Positions 27,293 to 51,804 are shown, counted from the stretch's first letter. The stretch: DNA of 64,000 bases from Bedellia somnulentella (GCA_963576735.1 OY755173.1:10076873-10140872), one strand, 5' to 3'. Made by a program: numbers and translations. The notes: a model not told the origin generated them from the letters alone.

Positions 27293-29160
27293 AATTTTAC
27301 TGATTGCATTTTTGGCATCAGTATCGATCCCTAATCACCACCTGATAGTAATTTTGAAAATATATTTCATGTACAGAATTGACCTCTCTACAGATTTATT
27401 ATAAGTATAGATTATTTTCCAAAAGTAAGTAAATAAAAGCAATACGTGGGCACTATGAACATCAGTTTGCCTTATTGTCATATGATATTCAAAAATATTA
27501 GTACTTCTACCACCCCTTCGAAGATATACGGCGTGAACGTTTGACATACATATACATACATACATATACTCACGGCTATAAATCCCATAAAGGGGTAGCC
27601 AGAGCTAGGGAATCAGAAATTCCTCAGCCACTTTTGGAAGTTGTGTGGGGAAAAGATGGTGAAATAAAGGTTTTGGTGATGTGTCTCCAACCGCATCGCC
27701 CAAAAATCCCTTAATAGCCCCAATACCGATAGTAAGAAATGGGGTAGTGTTATTCTAACCCGACACTGCACAGCACATGAACGTTTGAGTTGAGTTTATT
27801 ATTAAAATTTCTCGGTGTTGATCTCAACAACCCTAACAATCTACTACTTAAAACATTTTATAAATACTATTCCATAAATGTAATATTATCATAAGAAAAA
27901 GCCGTTAAAACCATGTAACTCGAAAAAGGCAACGTAAAGCACTATAAATACAGTTCATAAACAATATATATATATATATATTTCAAGCTAACGAACCTTC
28001 GCTTCGCCGACGATATAGTGCTGTTCTCTTACACGGCTTCTGAGCTACAATCTATGCTACAACAACTCAGCCAAGCAAGCCTTGAGGTTGGACTGAGCAT
28101 GAATATGTCAAAGACCAAGGTCATGTCTAACAGCAAGGAGCATTTAGTGGACGTGGATGGGGTCAGAATCGAATATGTCCAGGAATATATTTATCTAGGC
28201 CAAATAGTCTCTTTCCAGGCTCGACAGGACAAGGAAGTCGAAAGACGTGTCGAAAACGCCTGGAAAAGCTTTTGGTCTATGAAAGAGCTAATGAAGGGAG
28301 AACTTCCGCTCTCCCTCAAACGTAAGCTCATGGACATGTGCATTCTTCCCATCCTTACCTACGGAGCCCAAACCTGGTCTTTGACTGACGCGCAAATGTT
28401 TAAACTTGGGGTTTGCCAACGAAACATGGAGCGCAGCATTCTCGGAATCCGGCTCTTAGACAGAGTCCGGAATACAGAGTTGCGCTCAAAGACAAAAATT
28501 ATAGATGTAGCTCAGAAGGCGGCCCAATTGAAGTGGGATTGGGCCGGCCACGTTGCTCGGATGCACCCGGACCGATGGGCCAAAAGAGCCACGCAATGGA
28601 CTCCTGCTGTAAAGAGAAAGCGTGGCCGACCAAGGAAAAGATGGAGTGACGAGTTGGGTCTCTGGGATAAGAAGTGGTGGGAGACCGCTCAAAACCGTCT
28701 GGAGTGGAAGAAGGGGAGAGAGGCCTTTGCCCAGCAGTGGGACATAAATGGCTAATAATAATAATAATAATTAATTCCAACCAGCCTCGCGACCAACTTG
28801 AGGCGGTTGGATTTCTGTGGCGTGTCGGTTCCAGCACAAATGCAGAAAGCGGTGCTGCTCGATACGGCTCGGATCGTCCGTCGGTTCTTGAACCTGACTC
28901 CCTGACCCCGACCGACTGTGCTCTTGTCGGGGAATACCGCCTCTCCCATTTAAAATTCTAATTTTCTGTTTCGGCCATGGGAGAGGCGAGGAACTAAAAG
29001 TCATGCCCAAAATAATAATAATAATAATATATTTCAATAGTGTACTTACTTCGTACACATTTTGAAAGCTAACTTTCTTTTCAACCTCAGATTCAACAGA
29101 TACTTCGCCGAAGTCGACTATTTTGCATTCACTTATACTGAAGTCCGACAAGCTCTGCAT
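591..29160 (-). CDS. CFAP65: Axonemal ASH/MSP-repeat protein, CFAP65-like, 17 exons, 3' end outside window
   Basis: Exons in transcript order: 29160-29050, 25191-24972, 23942-23788, 22898-22616, 21809-21728, 21126-20952, 13506-13400, 12801-12669, 11109-10946, 9202-9035, 7948-7882, 6204-6034, 5590-5402, 3115-3039, 2902-2632, 2023-1781, 767-591. All have AG acceptors and GT donors with matching phases, and the joined frame stays open for 931 codons. The product is a chain of beta-sandwich ASH/PapD-like modules, seen in recurring motifs such as [39 protein letters not shown] and IVLPPTVP. Such proteins belong to the ciliary axoneme central apparatus and sperm flagellum. The VTNH...IPP...KF module order resembles CFAP65, but Hydin, CFAP47 or CFAP74 relatives cannot be excluded without a search. 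Vertebrate CFAP65 is about 1,900 residues, so roughly the N-terminal half is here. The last visible exon ends in a donor, so the gene continues left. Confidence 0.65.
975..1221 (-). repeat. Dispersed ~250 bp SINE-like repeat (family A)
   Basis: Family A is defined here in the orientation that begins GTGTAGTGCCGGCTTAGAATG and ends GCCGTGAGTATATG with a (TATG)n tail. This copy is inverted and carries the conserved core around GATGCGGTTGGAGACCCATC. The tail suggests a retroposon. No pol III boxes are evident. Confidence 0.75.
1432..1720 (+). repeat. SINE family B, headless copy
   Basis: It starts at the TGTGGTTAATTTATCATGG body and runs to the (TGTTA)n tail. The tRNA-like head is missing (5' truncation). 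Confidence 0.8.
1781..2023 (-). CDS. CFAP65-like exon 16
   Basis: Residues 792-872. It begins [14 protein letters not shown] and contains [13 protein letters not shown], another ASH strand motif. The acceptor is TTTCTTTTAG and the donor GTAAAT. Confidence 0.85.
2368..2536 (-). repeat. Family A repeat, diverged copy
   Basis: Recognisable core (GGGTTTCCAGCCACATCGC) and CCGACACTACATAG end. The middle is shortened. Confidence 0.65.
2632..2902 (-). CDS. CFAP65-like exon 15
   Basis: Residues 701-791, the longest coding exon but one, with five to six cysteines. The acceptor is GTTTCTCAACAG and the donor GTAAGA. It ends FSPLSGVVT. Confidence 0.85.
3039..3115 (-). CDS. CFAP65-like exon 14
   Basis: Residues 676-700, a small exon ([19 protein letters not shown]). 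The acceptor is TTATTTTTAG and the donor GTAAGT, phase 2. Confidence 0.82.
3532..4507 (+). mobile_element. Non-autonomous Helitron, copy 1
   Basis: A 976 bp element with TCTATACTTATAATAAATC at the 5' end and CCGTGCGAAGCTGGGACGAT...CTAG at the 3' end, inserted between A and T. It contains a (GTCT)n microsatellite near 3650. It has no Rep/helicase gene. At least five near-identical copies occur in this window. Confidence 0.85.
4520..4797 (+). repeat. SINE family B, headless copy next to Helitron 1
   Basis: Body and (TGTTA)n tail only. It starts about 12 bp after the Helitron 3' end. Confidence 0.75.
5130..5247 (-). pseudogene. Decayed partial duplicate of exon 13
   Basis: The block matches the 3' half of exon 13 plus the start of its intron (compare 5395-5515) with many substitutions and small indels. 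Its reading frame is broken. The similarity continues into the flank at about 5095-5130 (AAGTTTTCACTTCC). Confidence 0.8.
5402..5590 (-). CDS. CFAP65-like exon 13
   Basis: Residues 613-675 ([20 protein letters not shown]). The acceptor is GTTCCCCAG and the donor GTTTGT. A decayed copy of its 3' half lies 150 bp further on in the intron. Confidence 0.85.
5703..5945 (+). repeat. tRNA-derived SINE of a different family
   Basis: The head resembles a tRNA (GCCGTGGCCGAGTGG A-box region, GGGTTCGATCCCC B box at 5757). It is followed by an AT-rich body ending near GTCCGTATATAATTA. Lying in an intron with no tRNA acceptor stem closure, it is a SINE, not a tRNA gene. Confidence 0.75.
6034..6204 (-). 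CDS. CFAP65-like exon 12
   Basis: Residues 556-612. It starts a new module ([18 protein letters not shown]). The acceptor is TTGCTCCTAG and the donor GTGAGT, phase 0. Confidence 0.85.
6412..6788 (+). repeat. Full-length tRNA-derived SINE (family B)
   Basis: Head GATAGTCCAGTGGGTAGAAC (A box) and GAGTTCCAATTCTGG (B box), conserved body, then (TGTTA)n tail. About 375 bp. Confidence 0.85.
6796..7039. repeat. Foldback MITE: 110-bp near-perfect inverted repeat
   Basis: The left arm (6796-6909) and right arm (6930-7039) are reverse complements except for one 4-base insertion and one mismatch, separated by a 20-base loop. The ends are ATATATACTG. It abuts the tail of the SINE at 6412-6788. It contains no coding sequence. 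Confidence 0.9.
7100..7860. other. Intron sequence with no recognisable feature
   Basis: AT-rich sequence. I see no coding exon, repeat family member or structured element in this stretch. Confidence 0.5.
7882..7948 (-). CDS. CFAP65-like exon 11
   Basis: A short exon, residues 533-555, ending FSELPDIR. The acceptor is GTTTTTCAG and the donor GTGAGT, phase 0. Confidence 0.85.
8144..8320 (+). repeat. Family A repeat
   Basis: Runs from CCGTGTAGTGCCGGCTTGG to GGGATTTATGGCCGTGAC. The middle is deleted and there is no tail. Confidence 0.75.
8463..8707 (-). repeat. Family A repeat
   Basis: A near-complete inverted copy, from ACATATACTCACGGCTG to CCGACACTACACAG. Confidence 0.8.
9035..9202 (-). CDS. 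CFAP65-like exon 10
   Basis: Residues 477-532. It contains [16 protein letters not shown] and [14 protein letters not shown]. Clean splice sites: TTTTTCAG and GTGAGT. Confidence 0.86.
9529..9600 (-). pseudogene. Third, short relic of exon 9
   Basis: Matches the last ~65 bases of exon 9 and its donor, with several substitutions and a small internal repeat (GTGCATGTGCATGTAG). It is older than the 10574 copy by divergence. Confidence 0.7.
9647..9913 (+). mobile_element. Short Helitron-like element of a second family
   Basis: Begins TCCTTACTAATATTTTAAAG and ends GGCGAAGCCGTGGGTGG...CTAG between A and T, as lepidopteran Helitrons do. 267 bp, no coding sequence. Confidence 0.65.
10278..10524 (-). 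repeat. Family A repeat
   Basis: A near-complete copy inserted inside the duplicated intron block around exon 9. The equivalent intron block at 10751-10930 lacks it, so it arrived after the duplication. Confidence 0.8.
10574..10734 (-). pseudogene. Decayed duplicate of CFAP65-like exon 9
   Basis: Nearly identical to exon 9, but it has a 2-base insertion in the middle that breaks the frame, and its acceptor end is replaced by unrelated sequence so no AG remains at the boundary. The donor GTGAGC is still present. Flanking intron sequence (the block around 10751-10930 resembles 10144-10280) was copied too, which points to a segmental tandem duplication. Confidence 0.85.
10946..11109 (-). CDS. 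CFAP65-like exon 9 (intact copy)
   Basis: Residues 423-476, with donor GTGAGC in phase 2. The acceptor ...GGATCCAG has a poor pyrimidine tract, but the frame fits on both sides. It is clearly GC-richer than its surroundings. A second, broken copy lies just downstream in the transcript (10574-10734). Confidence 0.78.
11160..11520 (-). repeat. tRNA-derived repeat (family C), two pieces
   Basis: Near 11171-11240 a tRNA-like block reads on the minus strand (B box as CGAACCCGCGACC). A second piece at 11395-11465 is on the plus strand (GGTCGCGGGTTCGAGTCC). Both carry the family's CCTTTATT and ATAATCCCCACATGAGG flanks. Confidence 0.6.
11540..11650 (+). pseudogene. Decayed RTE LINE 3' end
   Basis: Short block with GGGGAGGCCTTTGACCAGCG, the usual RTE C-terminal end (…GEAFDQ), followed by a simple (TGATAA)n tail. 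Confidence 0.5.
12355..12594 (-). repeat. Family A repeat
   Basis: A full-length inverted copy ending CCAGCACTACACGGC. Confidence 0.8.
12669..12801 (-). CDS. CFAP65-like exon 8
   Basis: Residues 378-422. It completes the module begun in exon 7 ([20 protein letters not shown]). The acceptor is GTTTTCAG and the donor GTAAAA, phase 0. Confidence 0.87.
13017..13245 (+). repeat. SINE family B, short diverged copy
   Basis: The GATAGCTCAATGGGTAGAAC head is intact. The body is heavily deleted but ends CCCTTCGGGGATATAC. Confidence 0.75.
13400..13506 (-). CDS. CFAP65-like exon 7
   Basis: Residues 343-377. It starts a module with IVLPPTVP, followed by [21 protein letters not shown]. The intron before it (13507-20951) holds the LTR element and the Tc1-like element. 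Confidence 0.87.
13610..13843 (+). repeat. Family A repeat with tail
   Basis: Complete except for the first bases. It ends GCCGTGAGTATATGTATG with the tetranucleotide tail. Confidence 0.8.
14309..14911 (-). mobile_element. Internally deleted Tc1/mariner-like element with long inverted repeats
   Basis: The termini GGGTCTTTCAACAAGAACTT and (inverted) GAGTCTTTCGACAAGAACTT extend as roughly 100-bp imperfect inverted repeats. Inside (about 14485-14610), minus-strand sequence encodes a scrambled transposase piece with a [20 protein letters not shown] motif known from insect DDE transposases, broken by stops and shifts. Confidence 0.7.
15085..15529 (+). repeat. 5' LTR
   Basis: 445 bp, begins TGTGGCGTACTATCGCAACT and ends ACCTCTACA. 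A TATAAATA-like promoter lies near 15130. It has a GC-rich stretch at 15162-15215 that contrasts with the AT-rich surroundings. Confidence 0.93.
15530..15550 (+). other. Primer binding site
   Basis: TTGGTGACCACCGAC directly follows the LTR. TGGTGACC matches the 3' end complement expected of tRNA-Trp with later mismatches; assignment to that tRNA is inference. Confidence 0.6.
15600..16388 (+). CDS. gag of the LTR retrotransposon
   Basis: 262 codons from ATG at 15600 (the first ATG after the primer site) to TAG. The N-terminal two thirds resembles insect Ty3/gypsy Gag ([20 protein letters not shown]). A basic Arg/Ser-rich stretch (about residues 210-230) precedes a CX2HX9CX3C zinc knuckle near the end. 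The pol frame is -1 relative to gag and overlaps its end, so ribosomal frameshifting is likely. The gag frame itself is intact. Confidence 0.88.
   Translation: MSEPAPTMESKEEVFRVGVRVPPFSPEEPDMWFAQIESQFALSKITSDETKFHYVSANLDPQYAKEVKDIIINPPTTNKFLKLKTELIKRLSASNEKKVKQLLMHEELGDRKPSQFLRHLSSLAGPAVPSEFIATLWSSRLPQNIQTVIALQMDLSLEMLGELADKVHEIAPPSIQVASCSTSNYDVSKEISELRQQVSLLTGQLSRLGRSTSKPRNGQRTRSRSRSKPRQPPNNHPHCFYHFTYGEKARKCRQPCSYNAGN
16397..20439 (+). pseudogene. Interrupted pol (protease, RT, RNase H, integrase)
   Basis: The protease piece 16397-16577 has [12 protein letters not shown] Helitron follows, and the frame resumes at 17548 as the protease-RT junction. [36 protein letters not shown], and FVDD in place of YVDD. 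RNase [14 protein letters not shown] and YTDHKPL. The open frame ends at 19298 after a frameshift in an A-run near 19271-19277. The integrase zinc-binding HX3H...CX2C (19393-19501) has a TGA at 19492-19494 just before its last CX2C. The integrase core then has [15 protein letters not shown] and IIERLHRQ (D, D, E). The open frame ends at 20439. Non-functional as it stands. Confidence 0.9.
16578..17547 (+). mobile_element. Non-autonomous Helitron, copy 2, nested in the LTR element
   Basis: 970 bp, TC...CTAG, sitting exactly between A (16577) and T (17548). The host element's codon frame is the same on both sides once the insertion is discounted, so the boundaries are exact. It contains (GTCT)n at 16699-16728 and has no transposase gene. 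Confidence 0.93.
20446..20461 (+). other. Polypurine tract region
   Basis: The short AGCCGGGGAGTAA-type purine-rich stretch lies directly before the 3' LTR, where plus-strand priming is expected. Confidence 0.55.
20462..20906 (+). repeat. 3' LTR
   Basis: 445 bp, identical in length to the 5' LTR with one C/G difference (20662 region). Followed by TGTC, the second copy of the target duplication. Confidence 0.93.
20952..21126 (-). CDS. CFAP65-like exon 6
   Basis: Residues 284-342. The acceptor is TTATTTCAG. The chosen donor is GTTAGT at 20951; an in-phase alternative GTAAAA lies at codon GTA further upstream. The exon ends only 42 bp from the LTR retrotransposon insertion. Confidence 0.75.
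21728..21809 (-). CDS. CFAP65-like exon 5
   Basis: Residues 257-283, rich in ASH signature ([18 protein letters not shown]). The acceptor is TTTTCATCAG and the donor GTAAAA, phase 2. Confidence 0.85.
21852..21889 (+). repeat. Helitron 5' end fragment
   Basis: The first ~38 bp of the copy 1-5 Helitron family (TCTATACTTATAATAAATCT), followed directly by a family C fragment (21885-21945). Confidence 0.7.
22379..22572 (-). repeat. Family A repeat, old diverged copy
   Basis: CACGGCTATAAATTCCGAAA at one end and TAAGCCGACTCACTACAGC at the other. Many substitutions. Confidence 0.6.
22616..22898 (-). CDS. CFAP65-like exon 4
   Basis: Residues 163-256. The acceptor is CTTTACAG. It holds a less regular linker and then [10 protein letters not shown] and SLCVTNH, a new ASH module. 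The donor GTTGGT is weak, but the phase fits exon 5. Confidence 0.8.
22965..23214 (-). repeat. Family A repeat with (CATA)n tail
   Basis: A full-length inverted copy between exons 3 and 4. The tail is at 22975-22995. Confidence 0.75.
23788..23942 (-). CDS. CFAP65-like exon 3
   Basis: Residues 111-162, entering in phase 1 and leaving in phase 0. It starts the next ASH module ([23 protein letters not shown]). The donor is GTAATT. Confidence 0.83.
24080..24960. other. Intron 2 DNA without a gene
   Basis: Contains a TE-like phrase (CTGAAACGGTTAGAACGATTTTGACGGGAC at about 24125) of the kind found in Helitron and RTE-related repeats. Otherwise nothing recognised. Confidence 0.4.
24972..25191 (-). 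CDS. CFAP65-like exon 2
   Basis: Residues 38-110. The acceptor is TTATTACAG and the donor GTAAGT, phase 1. It contains [10 protein letters not shown] and [16 protein letters not shown], the typical second half of an ASH domain. Confidence 0.87.
25690..26020 (+). pseudogene. Decayed RTE LINE C-terminal region
   Basis: Fragments of the RTE tail are readable across frames (CGCAACGAGGAGATCCGTAG, GGGGGAGGCCTATGTCCACT). Many stops. An inverted short match to its start lies at 25338-25368 (CTACGGATCTCTTCGTTGCG). Confidence 0.6.
26225..26340 (+). repeat. SINE family B 3' fragment
   Basis: CAATACGTGGGTACTCTGAA to TACCTCTGCC. A second 3' fragment of the family lies at 27448-27545 beyond the nearby Helitron. 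Confidence 0.6.
26340..27425 (+). repeat. Family A copy split by Helitron 3
   Basis: 26345-26439 reads the family A core (GTAAGAGGCGAGATAAG ... CACCAACAACCTTTATTTAAC). The sequence resumes after the Helitron with TTTTCCAAAAGT. Confidence 0.6.
26440..27411 (-). mobile_element. Non-autonomous Helitron, copy 3
   Basis: 972 bp, inverted, with the same ends as copies 1 and 2. (GACA)n tract at 27255-27292. Inserted between A (26439) and T (27412) inside a family A repeat. Confidence 0.88.
27541..27775 (-). repeat. Family A repeat with (CATA)n tail
   Basis: The tail at 27545-27570 runs into ACTCACGGCTATAAATCCC. The distal part is shortened. Confidence 0.8.
27985..28772 (+). pseudogene. 5'-truncated RTE-type LINE (RT C-terminal part)
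   Basis: An open frame from about 27985 to TAA at 28755 starts inside the RT domain at the catalytic FADDIVLF motif. It runs through the thumb ([21 protein letters not shown]) and the RTE C-terminal end ([16 protein letters not shown]). It is followed by a (TAA)n tail, the usual RTE 3' end. It lacks endonuclease and palm N-terminal parts, so it is a dead-on-arrival copy despite its open frame. It sits in intron 1 of the CFAP65-like gene, opposite strand. Confidence 0.88.
28773..29035 (+). repeat. LINE 3'-UTR-like block ending in (AAT)n
   Basis: The ACTGTGCTCTTGTCGGGGA...GGGAGAGGCGAGGAAC block also occurs inverted at about 55125-55200, so it is a dispersed repeat. The (AAT)n tail ends 15 bp from the exon 1 donor. 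Confidence 0.6.
29050..29160 (-). CDS. CFAP65-like exon 1 (start codon)
   Basis: Codons 1-37. The ATG at 29160 is followed by the ASH-domain strand motif VDFGEVSV and ends FQNVYE before donor GTAAGT. It joins in phase 0 to exon 2, which continues the same domain. No upstream exon is needed, so this is probably the true N-terminus. Confidence 0.85.
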
Positions 29161-29732
29161 CTTAAAATAGTCTTATTTTTCCTCTTCAAGTAAAAGTTTG
29201 TATGTTTAAAGAACTATTCAAAAGCATTTTAACTACTTTCACAAATAATTCATATAACCCGCCACGCTCACTCGTTGTTACTAATATTTTTATTTTAGTT
29301 TTTTTATTATTGACCTTGAATAAAATATTACTGCCAGTGATAAATATTTATTAGTGAGGTGAGGATGAGGATGAGGAAGGCGCTGAAAAGTCAATGTATT
29401 TTATACATAGATATAGAATCCATAGATTGACAGCATGGAAGTACTATTTAAACAGGAATGCACACTGACGTCTTAAAGTGTCCTGAACAAGGATGGCTAA
29501 CTAGATAGCTGTGTCTCGTTTTAACTAGAGTGACCATCTTTTGGTGTCTTAATAAGAGTTCATCTTCTCCTTGAGAGTTAAAATTTCGTCAGCCTCTTTT
29601 TGAAGTTGAGTAGAGAAAAAATTGTAAGTAAATGATGGTGGTATTAAAAGGATGATAAAGTATTTACTATATAACTTCAAAAGCCCCCAAACCAAAAGCC
29701 CAAGTTGATTTTTACAATGCGCGGCAAATTTA

Positions 29733-29833
<101 letters not shown>

Positions 29834-30134
29834 ACTTTACACTGAGTTACGGGTAGTAAGATATCAAATATCAAATATTCTTTATTGTTCTAAAATAATT
29901 AACAAAAAGCATTAAATTTCAATCACATTATTAAATTATATTCACATTACGAAATTAAATTATTTTTATTCCAGGGTAGGAACAATGCTTCATAAAGTTA
30001 ACAAACGGTCCTCGCACTAGGCAAAACCTGTATCGCGAGGTCCCAGGTAAGTTTTACACTGCAAGCGATAATATTACGGAAGCGAAGCGATTATATTTAA
30101 CTATGTTATATCATTTATGGTAATTAAGATTATA

Positions 30135-30262
30135 GATTAGACATATAAATACATACATACACATACATACCTATACACACGGCCATAAATCCCTAGAAGG
30201 GGTAGCCAGATCTAAGGAATTATAAATTTTGGAAGTTGCGTGGGGAAAAGCGGCCGTGAAAG
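30135..30262 (-). repeat. Family A repeat, partial
   Basis: The (CATA)n tail and first ~90 bp of an inverted copy, ending where a second, opposite copy begins. Confidence 0.65.
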
Positions 30263-30500
30263 TGCCGGCTTAGAATAGCACTTTCCCGTTTCTACCGATG
30301 AGTGTACGTAAGAGGCGACTAACGGTATTGGGGCTTTTAAGGGACTTTTGGGCGATGCGGTTGGAGACCCATCACCAACAACCTATATTTTACCATCTTT
30401 TCCCCACTGAATTTTCCAAAAGTGGCTGAGGAGTTTCTAACTCCTTAGCTCTGGCTACCCCTTCTAGGGATTTATAGCCGTGAGTATATGTATGTATGTA
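30262..30500 (+). repeat. Family A repeat, complete
   Basis: GTGCCGGCTTAGAATAGC to GAGTATATGTATGTATGTA. Arranged tail-out against the copy at 30135. Confidence 0.8.
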
Positions 30501-31600
30501 GAAAGAGAATAGGGGCCCATATACTACCCTGTGGAACGCCAAAAAGGACATTTGAGTCTTCACTCGTTTCATCACCGATCCTGACACATTGTTTACGCTT
30601 AGTAAGGTAATAAATAAACCATTTTAAAGCTGCCTCTAATACCGTTTCTGTTTCAGTTTTCTCAACAAGATTGGGATTAATACTGTGTCAAAAGCCTTTT
30701 TCAAATCGAGGAAGACTCCTAGGCAACGCTTTCCATCATCCAACAAAAAGGTAGCTGTATTGACAAGTGATCCCACCGCCTCCTCTGTCGATCTGTTTTT
30801 GCGAAATCCAAAATGCCTGTCAAATAGAATTTCATTCTCTTCCAGAAATTGCTACAAGCGTGTGTTTACAATGAGAGGTTTTCTTTTTGAAAAATAAAAA
30901 AACAACATAGTTTCCTAGAGCTCTGTAGATGGCGTTGATGTAACTACGTTACTTACTTAATTTTTTTCTTCGTGGCCTCAATCGTGTAGCCACAATAATT
31001 TCGCCAATGTCAACTTTAAAAACATGTGTCCCATCATCATAGAGTAACTTTTTGGCGAGTAAAAACAACAAAAAGAATGTTAAATATAAATACCGTCTTT
31101 GTTTATTTACTTTTAAGCTATCTTGGCTTAAACTGATATTTATTTAGACTTTTAAATCAGAACGTTCTTATGTATGTTCTGTTTTACGATATCATTACAT
31201 TCAACTGTGAAAAACGGTGTGACGTTCCGTTCCTACCAGTAACATAGCAAGTCTGGTGCCATCTATCCTGAGAACAGGGAAGAAGAAAAAAAGAAAAAAA
31301 GGAAAACCGCTCATTTTCTCGAGTACTTTTGAAACTGACGGCAGTAAGGATATTGGTCTATAATTTGAGGGATCATGTTTTTGGCCACTCTTGTGTCTGT
31401 ACACAAGAGTACCTGTTACCTGTGTATAACTACTGCCGTTTTCCATTCTTCCAGGAATTCTCCCAATTCCAGACTTAGATTAAATATAGGTACTAATGGA
31501 AACTGTACTTCATTTTTAATACTTTTTATTAGATTATTACAAATAGCGTCTGTGCCTAAAGCTTTAGAAGCTTTTAAACCAAGTTCAGCCGACACTACAC
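30500..31600 (-). pseudogene. Broken non-LTR retrotransposon RT (Jockey/CR1-type)
   Basis: Minus-strand pieces in order: the N-terminal RT region near 31590-31450 (KALGTDAICNNLIKS), DPSNYRPISLLPSVSKVLE near 31370-31320, an unrelated ~420 bp insertion (about 30893-31315), then FGFRKNRSTEEAV and FLDLKKAFDTV (30690-30860) and GVPQGSIWAPILF (30500-30540). Frameshifts between pieces. The FADD motif region is missing. Confidence 0.8.
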
Positions 31601-31631
31601 GGCATCTTATTTCGCTTATATTATTTATTTG

Positions 31632-32446
31632 ACGACGTGATAGCTCAATGGGTAGAACACCGGTTAACGTGCAAGCGACTAGTGTTCAAATCCCGGGTCG
31701 GGCCTTCACCAATTTGTCTTTTCTAAAGACATATGTGTGGTTAATTTATCATGGTTGTTAACGGTGAGGGAAAACATCGTGAGGAAACCCACATGACTGT
31801 GTTGTACTTAGTCATGTGCAGTGATCGGAGTAGGCAGAGCTATTTTATGTACTTGCCATATGAAAGAATAATATGGATACTCCCCGAATCCCGGGATTTC
31901 TTTTTTAAGTAGAATAATAATAAAAATCTGTTTACGTCTTAGGGAGTAATTAAAGCATACACTTCCTATAATTAAAAGGACGGGTTTAAGGATAATATAA
32001 TAAATAGATAGAAACTTGATACGTTAAACCACATATATTTTTTTATGTAACAATTTCTTATATTTATACAAAAATCAACAATCATTTAACGTTTTAATTC
32101 TGAAGTTGTACACGAACATAATACAAATTATTTATTCCTCAAAAATCTAAACATGATTGAAAATAACAAACCATCCATATCATCCATATCCATATTAACA
32201 TCAATGTTTGCGGTCAATGAACCTAAATCGCTCTACCTACTCCGATCAGTGGTCATGTGACAGTGTATTCGTACAAAATGGCGATAGGCCTGCCCCCTTT
32301 CACGTGAGTACACTGTCGATGCAAAACGTGGGTACTCTGAACACCAGGTGACAAAGTCACGTGATGTTCAGATGTATTAGTACCTCTGCCAACCCCTTCG
32401 GGGATATTCGGCGTGAACGTTTATGTTATGTTATGTTATCTTATTT
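31632..32446 (+). repeat. Full-length SINE family B, split by a hAT-like MITE
   Basis: Head GATAGCTCAATGGGTAGAAC and GTGTTCAAATCCCGG B box. The body is interrupted after 31818, resumes at 32252 and ends in a (TGTTA)n tail. Confidence 0.85.
31819..32251. mobile_element. hAT-like MITE nested in SINE
   Basis: 433 bp with terminal inverted repeats CAGTGATCGGAGTAGGCAG / CACTGATCGGAGTAGGTAG and an exact 8-bp target duplication GTCATGTG (31811-31818, 32252-32259), which also agrees with the uninterrupted SINE consensus. Interior AT-rich, non-coding. CAGTG ends plus 8-bp duplication are hAT traits. Confidence 0.88.
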
Positions 32447-33480
32447 ATTTCAAATAGCAAGGTTATAGTTTTCACTATATTTTGATCTGCTAACCATTTC
32501 CTTTGTTAAATGATAAAAGCTCCGAAACACACGAAACGATGATTAATTTTGTACACCTTATTTATTTTGTTTCCATGGCTATATGGCATGGATACCCGTT
32601 ATAAATATTATTTTACCGATCACCAAACTTAATAAATTATTTGTCTTCAAATTGATAGACGGTGATAATAATTAAAACAATTTATTAAAAAGGATTAGTT
32701 AATGACCTGCTTTTTATAAAATGTTCCCCAAAAATATGTTTGAATTTTGTTTTTAGTTGAACTTAATCTGGACTGGCAACCGCGCGAGCGGGACACATTC
32801 CTCTGGTTGGGGCTTTCAATCTAGGACATTTCTCTGCTTGGTGCTTGACAGTGTTCAAAAGATTATATACATTAGAGATTATATTAAAAGAGTATAGGCT
32901 TTATTGCGAGGTAATAAATTGCATTCTTCCGTACCATATTTTTGTACGCACTCCTGTTTATTTGGTACCTTCATGGTTGGGAGATTGACATTTATATACA
33001 ATTCAATTTTCGGTTTATTATAAATAGTGCTTTTTTATAATAAATTCTTGTTTGAAAAGTTTAGTTTTAATGTTTTTTGAAACATGTTACATCTTTATAC
33101 CTTATCTTCGAGCTTGGGACTTCTAGAAGTAGGCAACGTTACTTTAACATGGATCATTTTCGTCAGTACATACATTTTCCATCATTCCCATATCAGTATT
33201 TTGAAATAACTGAATCAATGAATCAAACAATGTAAAAAAAACTAAACTATACTATATGAAGTAAAATAAAGAACGTTTTTTTATTTTATAAAATAAAATT
33301 TGTTTTGAATACCTACTATGAATTTAACCTACTGGCTTTGAAATCTTTGCATCATTGCATGTAATAATAATAATCACAATCCATTTTCTGTCCGAGTGTT
33401 GTTTATTTATAAGGATATCGGGACCAACGTCCTTCACTGTTTCCTTTCTGTGAACCATGGCGAAGTAAACACAACATCTA
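32447..33480. other. Upstream region of the Ack gene
   Basis: AT-rich DNA with no exon or known repeat seen. It presumably holds the promoter and 5' untranslated region. The sequence just before the start codon (33380-33502) is less AT-biased. Confidence 0.4.
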
Positions 33481-33502
33481 TATTCTTTGCAATTTCTGTA
33501 AA

Positions 33503-50953
<17,451 letters not shown>

Positions 50954-51800
50954 AAATAATAAACTGGGTGGATTACAACTCGCATAGAAATAAAATAAAA
51001 AACTTTTAATAGTAAAATGTTATTTAGACTCGTCAAGTTTGATGAGAAAAGAAAGAGATTCAATTATTAAATTGTGCGTAATTATTTTTGCTTAAATACA
51101 CGTGAGTAGCATAAAATGAAAGGTTGCTATATTGTGTCAAATGATAAAAAAAGTCGTGCTATATTAAACTTACCTACTATAATTTTTACCCTTAATTCTT
51201 TTGTATTTTAATTGCATTTCTATTTAATAAATACATACTTTATTTACGAAAACAAAATAAAGGTATACGATACGATACTCGTACTTGTTTGAAATTTAAA
51301 ACGCGTGCTATTTTAATGCTTCCATAACATTATGCATTTCTTGAAACTTACATGCGATATTATGCAATTTGATTTTGTAGAATTCTATCCGAAAAAACAT
51401 AGTTATTTTGAACTGTCTTTTTTTCAATCTTATATATTTTAAATGTATGCATTCTGTTGGGTGTCGCTTGAAAACATATTTTCGCAACTTTCACTAATTA
51501 CATGTTTCGTTTCTCACGTAGTAAGTGACGTAAGGATGGTGCCTTTACCTTAATTGTACCTGTTATTTTAGTTATAGAACTTTAGAATCTTAGTTTTTGT
51601 AGAATATCACTAGGCTATAAGTAGTTTTAAGGTAAATAAATTAAATTTATTAATTACATACTCTCAATATAAACTCAGCGAAAAATTATTATTCGCATAT
51701 AGCCTGATTGAGTATTTTGGTAGTTTCCTAGGTTTCGTTTTTGGTACTAAACTCTATAGTAAAATGCTTTTAATTATAGTATGACTCCGAGTTCGAAGGA
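50954..51800 (+). other. Ack 3' flank / probable 3' untranslated region
   Basis: AT-rich, several AATAAA hexamers (first near 50988, later near 51225). No coding potential seen. Confidence 0.5.
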
Positions 51801-51804
51801 TGGT

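Noticed and set aside
28018..28755. Host gene encoding a 245-residue protein
   Set aside because: It is the RT thumb and C-terminal part of an RTE LINE, with a (TAA)n tail directly after the stop.
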